This document shows positions 9,239-17,580 of a DNA stretch of 64,000 bases, piece after piece. Location of the stretch: positions 1 to 64,000 of the forward strand of contig NZ_JAABRQ010000010.1 of the NCBI RefSeq assembly GCF_011390835.1, in the 5' to 3' direction. The translations under genes and the position numbers were made by a program. Each line of letters opens with the position of its first letter. The stretch's first letter is position 1. Source of the stretch: Hydrogenophaga sp. Lineage in GTDB: Bacteria > Pseudomonadota > Gammaproteobacteria > Burkholderiales > Burkholderiaceae_C. The notes below the pieces were generated by a model. It was not told the DNA's origin and did not search any database. It saw only the letters and a list, made by a program, of their open reading frames with translations.

Positions 9239-9961
9239 ATGGGCATTGACCCGCTGCCGCTTGACCCCGAGCTCGTTCGCACCCTGAGCGGCGTCACCAC
9301 CGCCACGCTCACCACCGTGTTGCTCAAAAAGGGTTTGCGCAATCTCTGGATGCGCGGCACCAAACCGCTCAAGCCCGGGCAGCCACGGGTGGTGGCGCGG
9401 GCCTTCACGTTGCGCTTTGTGCCGGCGCGCGAAGACCTGGCCACGCCTGCGTCCTGGGCTTCGCCCATTTCCACCCGCGCGGCCATCGAGGCGATGCCGC
9501 CAGGTTGCATCGCGGTGGTGGACGCCATGGGCGTGACCGATGCCGGCATCTTTGGTGACATCCTGTGCACGCGCATGCAGCAGCGAGGTGTGGCGGGGCT
9601 GATCACCGATGGGGTGATCCGCGATCTCGATGGTGTTCTGGCCTCTGGCCTGCCGGTATGGTGCCAGGGCACGGCCGCACCCGCCTCGGTGGCCGGGCTC
9701 ACCTTTGTCGGCTGGCAGGAGCCGATTGGCTGCGGTGGCGTGGCGGTGTTTCCCAACGATGTGGTGGTGGTTGATGCCGATGGCGCGGTGCTGATCCCCG
9801 CCGATCTGCTGGAGGCGGTGGTGCCCATCGCCGTGGAGCAGGAGCGTTTTGAGGGCTGGGTGGTGCGAGAGGTGGCGGCGGGGGTGGCGTTACCCGGCCT
9901 GTACCCGGCGAACGAGGCCACGCTAGCGCGTTACCAGGCCTGGGTGAATACCCAAGGCTGA
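9239..9961 (+). CDS. RraA-like family protein (HMG/CHA aldolase-type)
   Basis: 240 residues of the RraA/HMG-aldolase fold. The body GDILCTRMQQRGVAGLITDGVIRDLDG contains the G-D-x20-R-D signature that in HMG/CHA aldolases binds the divalent metal and the keto-acid substrate. E. coli RraA itself has lost that activity and inhibits RNase E. The length and the neighbouring Bug receptor favour a catabolic aldolase or lyase over an RNase regulator. The ATG at 9239 is preceded by TAGGAGACACCC. The IS element ends about 15 bp upstream, so its natural promoter has probably been displaced. Confidence 0.7.
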   Translation: MGIDPLPLDPELVRTLSGVTTATLTTVLLKKGLRNLWMRGTKPLKPGQPRVVARAFTLRFVPAREDLATPASWASPISTRAAIEAMPPGCIAVVDAMGVTDAGIFGDILCTRMQQRGVAGLITDGVIRDLDGVLASGLPVWCQGTAAPASVAGLTFVGWQEPIGCGGVAVFPNDVVVVDADGAVLIPADLLEAVVPIAVEQERFEGWVVREVAAGVALPGLYPANEATLARYQAWVNTQG

Positions 9962-10123
9962 AGCCGCGGTGCGGCGCCGACCAGACACATCATCACAGTC
10001 ACCCCAGCGACTGAATGGCCCCACGCCGCGGGGTCAACCCGCTTCCCCTGTGGGCATGTGGCCGCTAAGGTGGCGCTTCCGCCTCGGCGGGCACACCCTT
10101 TGTTCGATGCCCAGGAGACCACC

Positions 10124-11110
10124 ATGCCCATCCGTCCCGACCAACTGAACCGCCGCCAGGTGCTCACCGCCGCGGCCGCCGCGGCCGCGCTACTTCCCTC
10201 TGGCGCGTTTGCGCAAGACAAGTTCCCGTCGCGCCCCATCACGCTGATCGCGCCCTGGCCCGCCGGCGGTGCCAGCGATGGCGTTATGCGCGCCATCGCG
10301 GAGAGCGCGTCGCGCCATCTCGGCGTGCCCATCGTGGTGGAAAACAAGCCCGGCGTGGGTGGCACCCTGGGCGCCAGTGCCATGGTGGGCGCCAAGCCCG
10401 ATGGCTACACGCTGACCCAGCTGCCGCTGGGCATCTACCGCCTGCCGCACATGCAGAAGATGAACTTCGACCCGGTGAAGGACATAACCCACGTGGTCTG
10501 CCTGGTGGGCTACACGTTTGCGCTGGCCTGCACGGCCGACGCACCCTTCAAGACCATCCAGGAGATGGTGGCCTACGCCAAGGCCAACCCCGGCAAGCTC
10601 GAGTACGGCCATACCGGCACCGGCACCACGCCCCACCTGGCGATCGAAGAGTTCAGCGAAAAGGCCGGCATCCAGCTCAACCCCATTCCCTACAAAGGCT
10701 CGGCCGAACTGGTGCCCGCTATCCTCGGGGGGCACATCCGCATGATGAGCGGCACGCTGGACGTGGCGCCCCACGTGCAAAGCGGCAAGCTGCGCCTGCT
10801 CGCCACACTGAGCAGCCAGCGCAGTAAGGCTTTCCCCAACGTGCCCACGGTCAAGGAAAGCGGCTGGGACACCATCAGCGAATCGCCGTTTGGCATCGGC
10901 GGCCCGGCCGGCATGGACCCGGCGGTGACCAAGGTGCTTCATGACGCCTTCAAGAAAACGCTGGAAGACCCCAAGCTGCTGGAGACGCTGGACAGGTTCT
11001 ACATGCCCACCATCTACATGAGCACCTCCGAGTACACCGCCTACGCCGAGCGAACCTTCAAGGCGGAAAAGTCCACGGTGGAGAAGCTGGGTCTGGCGAA
11101 AAAGAGCTGA
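10124..11110 (+). CDS. Bug-family tripartite tricarboxylate transporter substrate-binding protein
   Basis: 328 residues. A signal sequence with a twin-arginine-like start (NRRQVLTAAAAAAALLPSGAFA) targets the periplasm. The mature protein opens with FPSRPITLIAPWPAGGASDGVMR and contains ENKPGVGGTLGASAM, both hallmark ligand-loop motifs of Bug/TctC receptors, and PIPYKGSAELVPAILGGH. Bug proteins deliver carboxylates to TctAB-type carriers or act in sensing; no tctAB genes are in the window. The start at 10124 follows CCAGGAGACCACC. The preceding RraA-like gene is 160 nt upstream on the same strand and probably belongs to the same pathway. Confidence 0.88.
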   Translation: MPIRPDQLNRRQVLTAAAAAAALLPSGAFAQDKFPSRPITLIAPWPAGGASDGVMRAIAESASRHLGVPIVVENKPGVGGTLGASAMVGAKPDGYTLTQLPLGIYRLPHMQKMNFDPVKDITHVVCLVGYTFALACTADAPFKTIQEMVAYAKANPGKLEYGHTGTGTTPHLAIEEFSEKAGIQLNPIPYKGSAELVPAILGGHIRMMSGTLDVAPHVQSGKLRLLATLSSQRSKAFPNVPTVKESGWDTISESPFGIGGPAGMDPAVTKVLHDAFKKTLEDPKLLETLDRFYMPTIYMSTSEYTAYAERTFKAEKSTVEKLGLAKKS

Positions 11111-11131
11111 GTCTTCCCGCCGGCGCGGTCT

Positions 11132-12037
11132 TCAGCCGCGCCGGTTCACCAGCACGATCCCCGCCGCTACCCCCACCAGGGCCAGAGTGAGCTGCAGGGT
11201 GAGGGCTTCGCCTAGCAGGGCAACGCCGAACACCAGCGCAAACACCGGCGTGAGAAAGGTGAAGCTAGCCATTTGCGTGGCCGGGTAGTGCCGCAGCAGC
11301 CACATCCAGGTCAGGTAGCTCGCGAACGCGCCCACGGCGGTCTGCAGACCGAGCGAAGTCCAGGCTTGGGCCGAGTAGTCGAGTGACCAGGTTTCGCCCA
11401 ACGCCAGTGACAACAGCGGCATGACCAGTGCCGTCACGCCCACCTGGTAGAACAGCGTTTTCTCCGCGCTCGCATCTGAAAGCCGCGTGCTGCGGATGGT
11501 CAGCGTGGTCAGACCCCAGAAAATGCCGGCGGCCAGGCCCATCGCATCGCCACGCCACTGGCCGGCCACCGGCGAGCTGTGAAGAAAGCCCTCGCTGAAC
11601 GCAATCGCCACCGCGCAAAACGCGATCACCAGCCCGATCCATTGCATGCGTTTGAGCGTCTCGCTCGGCACCACGCGCGGCAGCAGCAGCGCGACCACGA
11701 AGGGGCTGGTATAGAGGAAGACCGTCAAGCGCGAAGCGCTGGTGTATTGGAGGCCAAGGTAGATGAACGCAAACTCACCGGCGAACAGCAGGCCTGCCAG
11801 CAGCCCACCCTTGAGCGTGTGGTCGCGGGTGAACAGCGATACGCCGCGTGCCTGGCACCACAGCAAGAGCAGCAACGTGGCCCCGCCCATGCGCAGCGAG
11901 GCTTGCCACAGCGGCGGGATTTCGGCCACGGTGGACTTGATCAGGATTTGCTGAAACCCCCAGAAAGCGCAGCACAGCACCAGCAGCCCGATGGCCAGCG
12001 AATCGAGATGGGGTTTGCGGATGGTGGTGATGATCAC
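11132..12037 (-). CDS. DMT-family (EamA) inner-membrane transporter
   Basis: About 301 residues from a GTG at 12037 (IITTIRKPHLDSLAIGLL); a longer TTG start at 12097 is possible. Ten hydrophobic helices form two EamA repeats: the first from AIGLLVLCCAFWGFQQILIK, the second from GDAMGLAAGIFWGLTTLTI. The conserved helix-end ASFTFLTPVFALVFGVALLGE is typical of the second repeat. DMT proteins export metabolites or amino acids; the substrate cannot be predicted. It converges on the Bug gene with a 21-nt gap. Confidence 0.82.
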   Translation of the reverse strand: MIITTIRKPHLDSLAIGLLVLCCAFWGFQQILIKSTVAEIPPLWQASLRMGGATLLLLLWCQARGVSLFTRDHTLKGGLLAGLLFAGEFAFIYLGLQYTSASRLTVFLYTSPFVVALLLPRVVPSETLKRMQWIGLVIAFCAVAIAFSEGFLHSSPVAGQWRGDAMGLAAGIFWGLTTLTIRSTRLSDASAEKTLFYQVGVTALVMPLLSLALGETWSLDYSAQAWTSLGLQTAVGAFASYLTWMWLLRHYPATQMASFTFLTPVFALVFGVALLGEALTLQLTLALVGVAAGIVLVNRRG

Positions 12038-12151
12038 GGGTCTGTCTTGGCCTAGCAGGCAGTAGGGTGTGCGCCCAAGGCTGGTGCTCGGGGACAAGGA
12101 TGCGGCGATTCTGCCGCTGGCCAGGGTGGCGGCGCTGTCGCGGTGGTTTGG

Positions 12152-12697
12152 TCAGCGAAACCGGGTGAGCTGCCGAAGCTGATGCTTCAGACGGCGGATT
12201 TCGAACTCGTCCAGGTCGACCAGCACGCGCGCCTCATGCTCGCGCGACTTTTGGATAAGCGGCGCAATCTTGCGCTGCCCGGTGGGGGTGATCTGCACCA
12301 GCGTGCGCCGCTGATCCGTCGGATCGTCGCGCAGACCAAGCCAGCCCTGCGCAGCCAGCCGCTGCACCAGCTTGGTCACCGTGGGCTGCTGGCTCAACAC
12401 CTCATGCGCCAGCTGCCCGACCGGCATCGGCGCCTGCCCACTCAACGTGGCCAGCACCCGCCACTCCAACGAGCCTAGACCGGCGGCTCGCACCGCCGCC
12501 TCAAAGTCTTTGAACAGCGCATGGTTGGCCTGACCCAGCAGATAGCCGAGGTAGTCGTCAATGAAACGTTTGCCCCCTTGCGAGCCACATCCTGCGGATT
12601 CGGCTCGCGGCTCTGCCGCTGCACAGGTCGCAGTCTCTCGGCGAGGCAGCTCCGCCTTGGGGTTTCCCGCCGGCGCAACGTCTCGTTGTCCCGTCAA
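12152..12697 (-). CDS. MarR-family transcriptional regulator
   Basis: The core KRFIDDYLGYLLGQANHALF onward is a typical MarR winged helix: LSGQAPMPVGQLAHEVLSQQPTVTKLVQRLAAQGWL holds the recognition helix and RDDPTDQRRTLVQITPTGQ the wing. No ATG or GTG lies in frame close to that core. The nearest candidates are a TTG at 12697 (181 residues) or a GTG at 12853 inside the upstream flavin reductase gene. Codons between 12570 and 12700 look like a GC-rich repeat rather than a MarR N-terminus, so the native start may have been disrupted. It sits downstream of the flavin reductase and probably controls the divergent catabolic genes, like MarR regulators of nicotinate and picolinate clusters. Confidence 0.7.
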   Translation of the reverse strand: MTGQRDVAPAGNPKAELPRRETATCAAAEPRAESAGCGSQGGKRFIDDYLGYLLGQANHALFKDFEAAVRAAGLGSLEWRVLATLSGQAPMPVGQLAHEVLSQQPTVTKLVQRLAAQGWLGLRDDPTDQRRTLVQITPTGQRKIAPLIQKSREHEARVLVDLDEFEIRRLKHQLRQLTRFR

Positions 12698-12717
12698 CAG
12701 GCCTTGGCTTGGCTTGG

Positions 12718-13239
12718 TCAAAGAAGGTGTTCGGTGAAAAACTTGCCACCGTGATAGATCAGTGGCGAAACATCTGCGCGGTGGGCGCAGCGCTCGACCT
12801 CGCCGACAAAGATCACATGGTCCCCTTCGGCGTACTGGCTGCGGTTGAAACACTCGAAGGTAGCGGCTGCCCCGGCCAGCAGCGGGGCGCCGCTCACGCC
12901 GTCGCTGAAGGCCACGCCCGCCCAGCGGTCAATTTGGCGCGATGCGAACTTGAGTGCCAGGTCTTGCTGGTTCGATGCAAGCACATTGATCGCGTAGTGC
13001 AGGCCGTTGGAAAAGGCCGACATCGAGCCTGCACCCCGCGACAGGCTCCACAGCACCAGGGGCGGTTCCAGCGAGACGGAGTTGAAGGAATTGGCGGTCA
13101 GCCCGACCAGTTCACCCGCCGCTGTGCGCGCGGTGACGATGGTCACCCCGGTGGCGAACATGCCAAGTGAGGCACGGAACTCCAGCGCGGAGAAGTCGGG
13201 TGGGCGGGCCTGAAGGCCGGCGGAGCGGGCTGGGGACAT
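12718..13239 (-). CDS. Flavin reductase-like domain protein
   Basis: 173 residues of the FMN-binding split-barrel, flavin-reductase type: FRASLGMFATGVTIVTA at the N-terminus, GLTANSFNSVSLEPPLVLWSL for flavin binding, FAVNVL-type strand YAINVLA, and HVIFVGEVERC near the end. Known role: NAD(P)H-dependent reduction of FMN or FAD for a two-component monooxygenase. It is divergent from the NicX-like dioxygenase with a 185-bp shared promoter region. The best partner in the cluster is the acyl-CoA-dehydrogenase-fold protein at 15302, an inference from gene proximity. Confidence 0.85.
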   Translation of the reverse strand: MSPARSAGLQARPPDFSALEFRASLGMFATGVTIVTARTAAGELVGLTANSFNSVSLEPPLVLWSLSRGAGSMSAFSNGLHYAINVLASNQQDLALKFASRQIDRWAGVAFSDGVSGAPLLAGAAATFECFNRSQYAEGDHVIFVGEVERCAHRADVSPLIYHGGKFFTEHLL

Positions 13240-13252
13240 GCGTGCAATCTAT

Positions 13253-13268
13253 ATGAAAATTCATGAAT
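13253..13268. promoter_or_regulatory. Overlapping palindromes in the divergent flavin reductase / dioxygenase promoter (candidate MarR operator)
   Basis: ATGAA-AA-TTCAT (13253-13264) overlaps the perfect palindrome ATTCATGAAT (13259-13268), an AT-rich island in a GC-rich region. It is 14 nt upstream of the flavin reductase start and within the only divergent promoter of the cluster. Size and AT character suit a MarR dimer site; this is inference. Confidence 0.4.
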
Positions 13269-13424
13269 AATGGCGAACACCCTGCGCAGCGGTTGCGTGG
13301 TGGGTTGATCGAAATCACGGTTTGCGCTCGCATGTGAACGTCCAGGGTGCCGTGGCACTGGCATCGCCAGGCTCCGGCATTGCCCCCAGTGGGTGACGTC
13401 AACGGTGGCGCGGAGAGAGTCCAC

Positions 13425-14474
13425 ATGCTTCAAGAGCGGATCGAACCGGCCTGGATCGACGCCTTCGAAACCGTGCTGCAGCGCTGTGCGCTGCAGCCAG
13501 GTGACGCTGTCGCCATTCTCGGCGAAAGCCAGAGTCGGCGCGTGCTGATGGATTTGGCGCGGCTAGCCGCCGCGCGCATCGGTGCCCATGCGTTCACGAT
13601 CTGCCTGCCGTCGGTCTTCAGCAGCGCCGAGCCGGTGACCCGCTCCACCGGTGCCAGCCCGGTCATCCAGAAGCTCGCCCCGGTGATGGCGGCGCTGCAG
13701 GCCAGCACGCTGGTGATCGACTGCACGGTCGAGGGCCTGATGCACGCGCCCGAGCTGCCCGCCATCCTGCAAGGCAACGGTAGCAACCAGCCCCGCATCG
13801 TCTACGTGAGCAACGAGCACCCGGAGGCGCTGGCCCGTCTGCTGCCCGACGACGTCACCGAGGCGCGCGTCAAGGCCCACGTCAAGCGCCTGCGCGCAGC
13901 CCAGTCCATGCGAGTTACGTCACCCACCGGCACCGATCTGTCAATTGCGCTGCAAGGCGCGGTAGTGGGCGGCAACTGGGGCAGCACCACGCGCCCCGGC
14001 ACGCTCACCCACTGGCCGGGCGGCCTGGTGTTGGCATTCCCGGCGGCCGGCAGCGTCAGCGGCAGGCTGGTGCTGGCCGAGGGCGACGTGAACCTGACCT
14101 TCAAGCGCTACATCGAGCGCGCCATCACGCTCACCATTGAAGACGACCACGTGACCCACATCGATGGAGCCGGAGTTGATGCCGAACTCTTGCGCTCCTA
14201 TTTCGCCGCCTGGGGTGACAAGGAGGCTTATGCCGTGAGCCACGTGGGCTACGGTTTGAATGATGCCGCCCGCTGGGACAGCATGGCGCTTTACGACAAG
14301 CGCGACTTCAACGGCACCGAGTTGCGCGCTTTTGCCGGCAACTTCCTCTACAGCACCGGGGCCAACGAAGTGGCCGGGCGCCACACGCGTGGGCATTTTG
14401 ACTGGCCAATGCGCGGCTGCACCGTGCAGCTCGATGGTCACGCCGTGGTCGACGCGGGCAAGGTGGTCTCATGA
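13425..14474 (+). CDS. NicX-like dioxygenase (2,5-dihydroxypyridine 5,6-dioxygenase family)
   Basis: 349 residues from the ATG at 13425 (RBS CGGAGAGAG). The C-terminal half aligns by eye with NicX of nicotinate degradation: HWPGGLVLAFP, EGDVNLTFKRY, AVSHVGYGLNDAARW, AFAGNFLYSTGAN and GHFDWPMRGC. The His of SHVGYG and the His-x-Asp of GHFDWP correspond to the Fe(II)-binding triad of that family. NicX opens the 2,5-dihydroxypyridine ring to N-formylmaleamate. The fold is shared with M29 aminopeptidases, the main alternative. The next gene overlaps by 4 nt and is an alpha/beta hydrolase like NicD, the following step, which strengthens the assignment. The substrate may be a substituted pyridine. 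Confidence 0.75.
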   Translation: MLQERIEPAWIDAFETVLQRCALQPGDAVAILGESQSRRVLMDLARLAAARIGAHAFTICLPSVFSSAEPVTRSTGASPVIQKLAPVMAALQASTLVIDCTVEGLMHAPELPAILQGNGSNQPRIVYVSNEHPEALARLLPDDVTEARVKAHVKRLRAAQSMRVTSPTGTDLSIALQGAVVGGNWGSTTRPGTLTHWPGGLVLAFPAAGSVSGRLVLAEGDVNLTFKRYIERAITLTIEDDHVTHIDGAGVDAELLRSYFAAWGDKEAYAVSHVGYGLNDAARWDSMALYDKRDFNGTELRAFAGNFLYSTGANEVAGRHTRGHFDWPMRGCTVQLDGHAVVDAGKVVS

Positions 14475-15286
14475 ATGCATTGCCGACGTTCACCACTCTG
14501 GGCAGTGGCCCTACCGTGCTCATGCTGCACGGCATCGGCGGTGGTAACCGCGCGTTTGCGCCCCAGGTCGAGACACTGGCTGGCGCCGGTTACCGCGCGG
14601 TGGCCTGGGACATGCCGGGCTACGGTCGCAGCGCGCCGATCGAGCCCTACACCTTCAAAGGCTTGGCGCAAAGCGCGCTCGACCTGATCGATGCTCTGCG
14701 CTGCGACAGCGTGACGCTGGTGGGTCACAGCATGGGCGGCATGGTGGCGCAGGAGCTGATTGCGCGCCGGCCCGACCGCGTCAACCGCTTGGTGCTGTGC
14801 GGCACCTCGGCGGCCTTTGGCAAGCGCACCGATGGTCGGCTGGCCGAAGGCTGGGCGCAGCAGTTTGTGGCCCAGCGCACCGCGCCGCTCGATGCCGGCC
14901 AGACCATGGAGCAGATGGCGCAGAAGCTGATTCCGCAAATGGTCGGTCCTGGCGCCTTGCCCGAGGGCCTTCGTCTGGCCGAGTTCTGCATGGGCAATGT
15001 GCCGCCGTCCACCTACCGCCGTGCCCTGGATGCGCTAGTGACCTTTGATCGCCAGCATGCCTTGGCTGAGATCCATGTGCCCACCTTGCTGATCGGCGGC
15101 GAGTTCGACCGAGTGGCGGCGCCCTCGGTGATGCAGATGATGGCCGCGACCATTCCCCTGGCGCGGTACGCGGAGCTTGCCGGCATGGGTCACCTGATGA
15201 ACCTGGAGGCGCCCGAGGCGTTTGACCAGTTGCTGCTCGACTTTTTGCGCGAGCCCGCTCCCACACGTCGCCCCGATTTGCATTGA
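14471..15286 (+). CDS. Alpha/beta hydrolase (NicD-like deformylase candidate)
   Basis: 271 residues; the start codon overlaps the dioxygenase stop (ATGA), implying translational coupling. Catalytic triad: Ser in GHSMGG, Asp in GGEFDRVAAP and His in AGMGHLMNLEAPE; the oxyanion segment is LHGIGGGN. Length and composition fit N-formylmaleamate deformylase (NicD) and related C-N or C-C hydrolases. Context: directly after a NicX-like ring-cleavage enzyme, so the likely substrate is the N-formyl or acyl product of ring opening. No maleamate amidase or maleate isomerase (nicF, nicE) is found in the window, so the pathway must continue elsewhere or differ. Confidence 0.75.
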   Translation: MNALPTFTTLGSGPTVLMLHGIGGGNRAFAPQVETLAGAGYRAVAWDMPGYGRSAPIEPYTFKGLAQSALDLIDALRCDSVTLVGHSMGGMVAQELIARRPDRVNRLVLCGTSAAFGKRTDGRLAEGWAQQFVAQRTAPLDAGQTMEQMAQKLIPQMVGPGALPEGLRLAEFCMGNVPPSTYRRALDALVTFDRQHALAEIHVPTLLIGGEFDRVAAPSVMQMMAATIPLARYAELAGMGHLMNLEAPEAFDQLLLDFLREPAPTRRPDLH

Positions 15287-15301
15287 CCACAGGAGACGCC
15301 C

Positions 15302-16573
15302 ATGAATGCGCCGCTGCCGTCCACTACCACCGGTCTGAACTTCACCCCCGCCGTCGGAGACCTCGCCTTCACCCCCCTGCAACGCGAGTTGCTCGCCCAG
15401 GCCCACGCCTTGGGCCGCGACCGCTTCGCCGGGCGCGCCGCCCAGTGGGACCAGGAAGCCAGCTTTCCTTTCGCCAACTACGACGACTTACGCCACGCGG
15501 GATTTCTCAGGCTCTGCGTGCCCACCAGCCATGGTGGCCTAGGGGCCGACTACGCCACCTACATGATGGTGGCGGCGGAGATCGGGCGCTTTTGCGGCGC
15601 CACCGCGCTAACCTGGAACATGCACATCTGTTCCACCATGTGGACCGGCGTGCTGGCCGATGGCATCGCCATGACCGAAGCACAGCGCACAGAGCACGCG
15701 GCTCGCCGCGAGCTGCACTTCCAGCGCATCGTGGACGACGGGGCGATCTATGCCCAGCCGTTCAGCGAAGGCACGGCCGCCGCGGCGGGCCGCGCGCCGT
15801 TCGGCACCACCGCGAAGAAGGTGGCAGGCGGCTGGCTCATCAACGGCCGGAAGATCTGGGCCAGCCTGTCGGGCGCGGCCGACTACTACGGCATTCTCTG
15901 TACCGAAGACAAGGGCGACGACCACCCGGACGCCAAGGACACGCTGTATATCAGCGTGCCCGCCAGCAGCGAGGGCTTCTCCATCAGTGGAGAGTGGGAC
16001 CCGATGGGCATGCGTGGCACCGTCAGCCGCAACCTCGCGTTCAAGGATGTGTTCGTGAGCGATGCCGAACAGCTCATGCCACGCGGCATCTACTTCAAGG
16101 GCGCGCAGACCTGGCCAGCCATGTTCTTCACCCTCTCACCCACCTACCTGGGCTTGGCCAACGCGGCTTACGATTTCACCGTTAGCTACCTGCGCGGCGA
16201 GGTGCCAGGCGAGCCACCGGTCAAGCGGCGGCAGTACCCAACCAAGCAGATCGCGGTGGCGCAGATGCGCATTCAGCTGGAGAACATGAAGAGCATCTTT
16301 GCCCGCGCCATTGCCGAGGCCAAGCCCAACCCGAGCAAAGACGAAAAGCTGCGCCTGTACGCGGCGCACTACAGCGTGATGGAGGGCGCCAACGACATCG
16401 CGCGCCTGGCCATCCGCACTTGCGGTGGCCAGAGCATGATGAAGCACCTGCCGCTGGAGCGCCTGTACCGCGACAGCCGTTGCGGCGCGCTGATGCTGCC
16501 CTGGACCGCCGAGCTCATTCTTGATCGCATGGGCCGCGAGACCCTGTACGAGGCTGGCGAAAAAGACGCCTGA
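15302..16573 (+). CDS. Acyl-CoA dehydrogenase-fold flavoprotein, possibly a group D monooxygenase
   Basis: 423 residues with start at 15302 behind ACAGGAGACGCCC. N-terminal, middle and C-terminal ACAD domains are visible: GFLRLCVPTSHGGLGADYATYMMV, GGWLINGRKIWASLSGAADYYGI (flavin/substrate loop), GEWDPMGMRGTVSRNLAFKDVF, and C-terminal SRCGALMLPWTAELILDRMGRETL. The fold is shared by acyl-CoA dehydrogenases and by FMNH2-dependent monooxygenases such as DszC/HsaA types. The divergent flavin reductase, and the absence of other beta-oxidation genes nearby, favour a two-component hydroxylase acting on the ring before the NicX-like step. This is inference; dehydrogenation of an acyl-CoA remains possible. 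Confidence 0.7.
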   Translation: MNAPLPSTTTGLNFTPAVGDLAFTPLQRELLAQAHALGRDRFAGRAAQWDQEASFPFANYDDLRHAGFLRLCVPTSHGGLGADYATYMMVAAEIGRFCGATALTWNMHICSTMWTGVLADGIAMTEAQRTEHAARRELHFQRIVDDGAIYAQPFSEGTAAAAGRAPFGTTAKKVAGGWLINGRKIWASLSGAADYYGILCTEDKGDDHPDAKDTLYISVPASSEGFSISGEWDPMGMRGTVSRNLAFKDVFVSDAEQLMPRGIYFKGAQTWPAMFFTLSPTYLGLANAAYDFTVSYLRGEVPGEPPVKRRQYPTKQIAVAQMRIQLENMKSIFARAIAEAKPNPSKDEKLRLYAAHYSVMEGANDIARLAIRTCGGQSMMKHLPLERLYRDSRCGALMLPWTAELILDRMGRETLYEAGEKDA

Positions 16574-16662
16574 TCGTTTGTGCTGCCAGCGGGCATGGGG
16601 ACGGGTCGCGCCGATGTCCATCCGCTAGCGGGGCTTTGCTGGCCGTTCTCTAGAATGGAAGG

Positions 16663-17580
16663 ATGTCTTTTCCGTTCTTCCTGACCCGAGGCACCGGCTT
16701 GTTAGCGCTGGCTGCTCTGTTGTTGCCTTTTGGGGCCTCGGCCCGTATCGCGACAGGGCCAGGTCACCCGCTTGCCGACGTGGTCGGCAGCGGCCCCTGC
16801 CAGGAGTTTGTCGCTCGGCTGCCCAATGTGAAATCGCAGCTGTGTGCCGATGCTGAGCTGCTGCCCACCGTGGGCCGGTCGCTGCAGGGTCGCACGCTGT
16901 ATGCGCGCGACGTGGTCGCGCCCGACGCCAAGATCCGCGTGCTTGTGATCGGCGCTATGCACGGCGACGAGCTGTCTTCTGCTTCGCTGGCGCTGCACTG
17001 GATCCAGCGCGCCGTGGAGACCCCGTCCAATGCGCACTGGCGCTTCATCCCCGCACTCAACCCCGATGGCTTGATGATGCGCCCGGCGCGCCGCATGAAC
17101 GCCCGCGGGGTCGACCTCAACCGCAACTTCCCGACACCCAACTGGACGCGTGACGCCAAGGTCTATTGGGAACAGCGCACCAAGAAGGACCCGCGCCGCT
17201 GGCCCGGCCCCAGCCCGCTGTCCGAGCCGGAGTCGCGCTACCTGCACGACGAGATGCAGCGCTTTCAGCCGCACTTGGTCGTGAGCGTCCACGCGCCTTA
17301 CGGTGTGCTCGACTTCGACGGTCCGGGTACGGCGCCACCCAAGCTGGGTCGGCTGTACTTGGATCAGGTCGGCATCTTTCCCGGCAGTCTGGGCAACTAC
17401 GGCGGCGTGCACAAGGGCATGCCGGTGGTCACAGTCGAACTGCCCAGCGCATTTCGCACCCCGCTGGACGCCGAGATGCGCCAGATGTGGCTGGATCTGT
17501 TGCGCTGGATGAGCGAGCGCGTGGTGCCCGAGGACAACTCGCCGCGCGTCGTGCCAGAGCGCGTCAAGAAAGCCGGCTGA
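16663..17580 (+). CDS. Secreted M14-family zinc carboxypeptidase (MpaA-like)
   Basis: 305 residues with an N-terminal signal peptide (LLALAALLLPFGASA). Zinc ligands of the M14 fold can be placed: His and Glu in GAMHGDELS, and His in VVSVHAPYG; the catalytic Glu lies in VTVELPSAF. NPDGLM and GVDLNRNFPTPNW are the substrate-carboxylate motifs, and PLSEPESRYL is typical of the gamma-D-Glu-Dap amidase (MpaA) branch. Likely role: trimming muropeptides in the periplasm. TAGAAT at 16651 could be a -10 element. The gene appears to be its own transcription unit. Confidence 0.8.
   Translation: MSFPFFLTRGTGLLALAALLLPFGASARIATGPGHPLADVVGSGPCQEFVARLPNVKSQLCADAELLPTVGRSLQGRTLYARDVVAPDAKIRVLVIGAMHGDELSSASLALHWIQRAVETPSNAHWRFIPALNPDGLMMRPARRMNARGVDLNRNFPTPNWTRDAKVYWEQRTKKDPRRWPGPSPLSEPESRYLHDEMQRFQPHLVVSVHAPYGVLDFDGPGTAPPKLGRLYLDQVGIFPGSLGNYGGVHKGMPVVTVELPSAFRTPLDAEMRQMWLDLLRWMSERVVPEDNSPRVVPERVKKAG

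Noticed and set aside
12698-12853. Long GTG start (12853) for the MarR gene
   Set aside because: It would overlap the flavin reductase coding region by over 130 nt and add an Arg-rich, repeat-like N-terminus.
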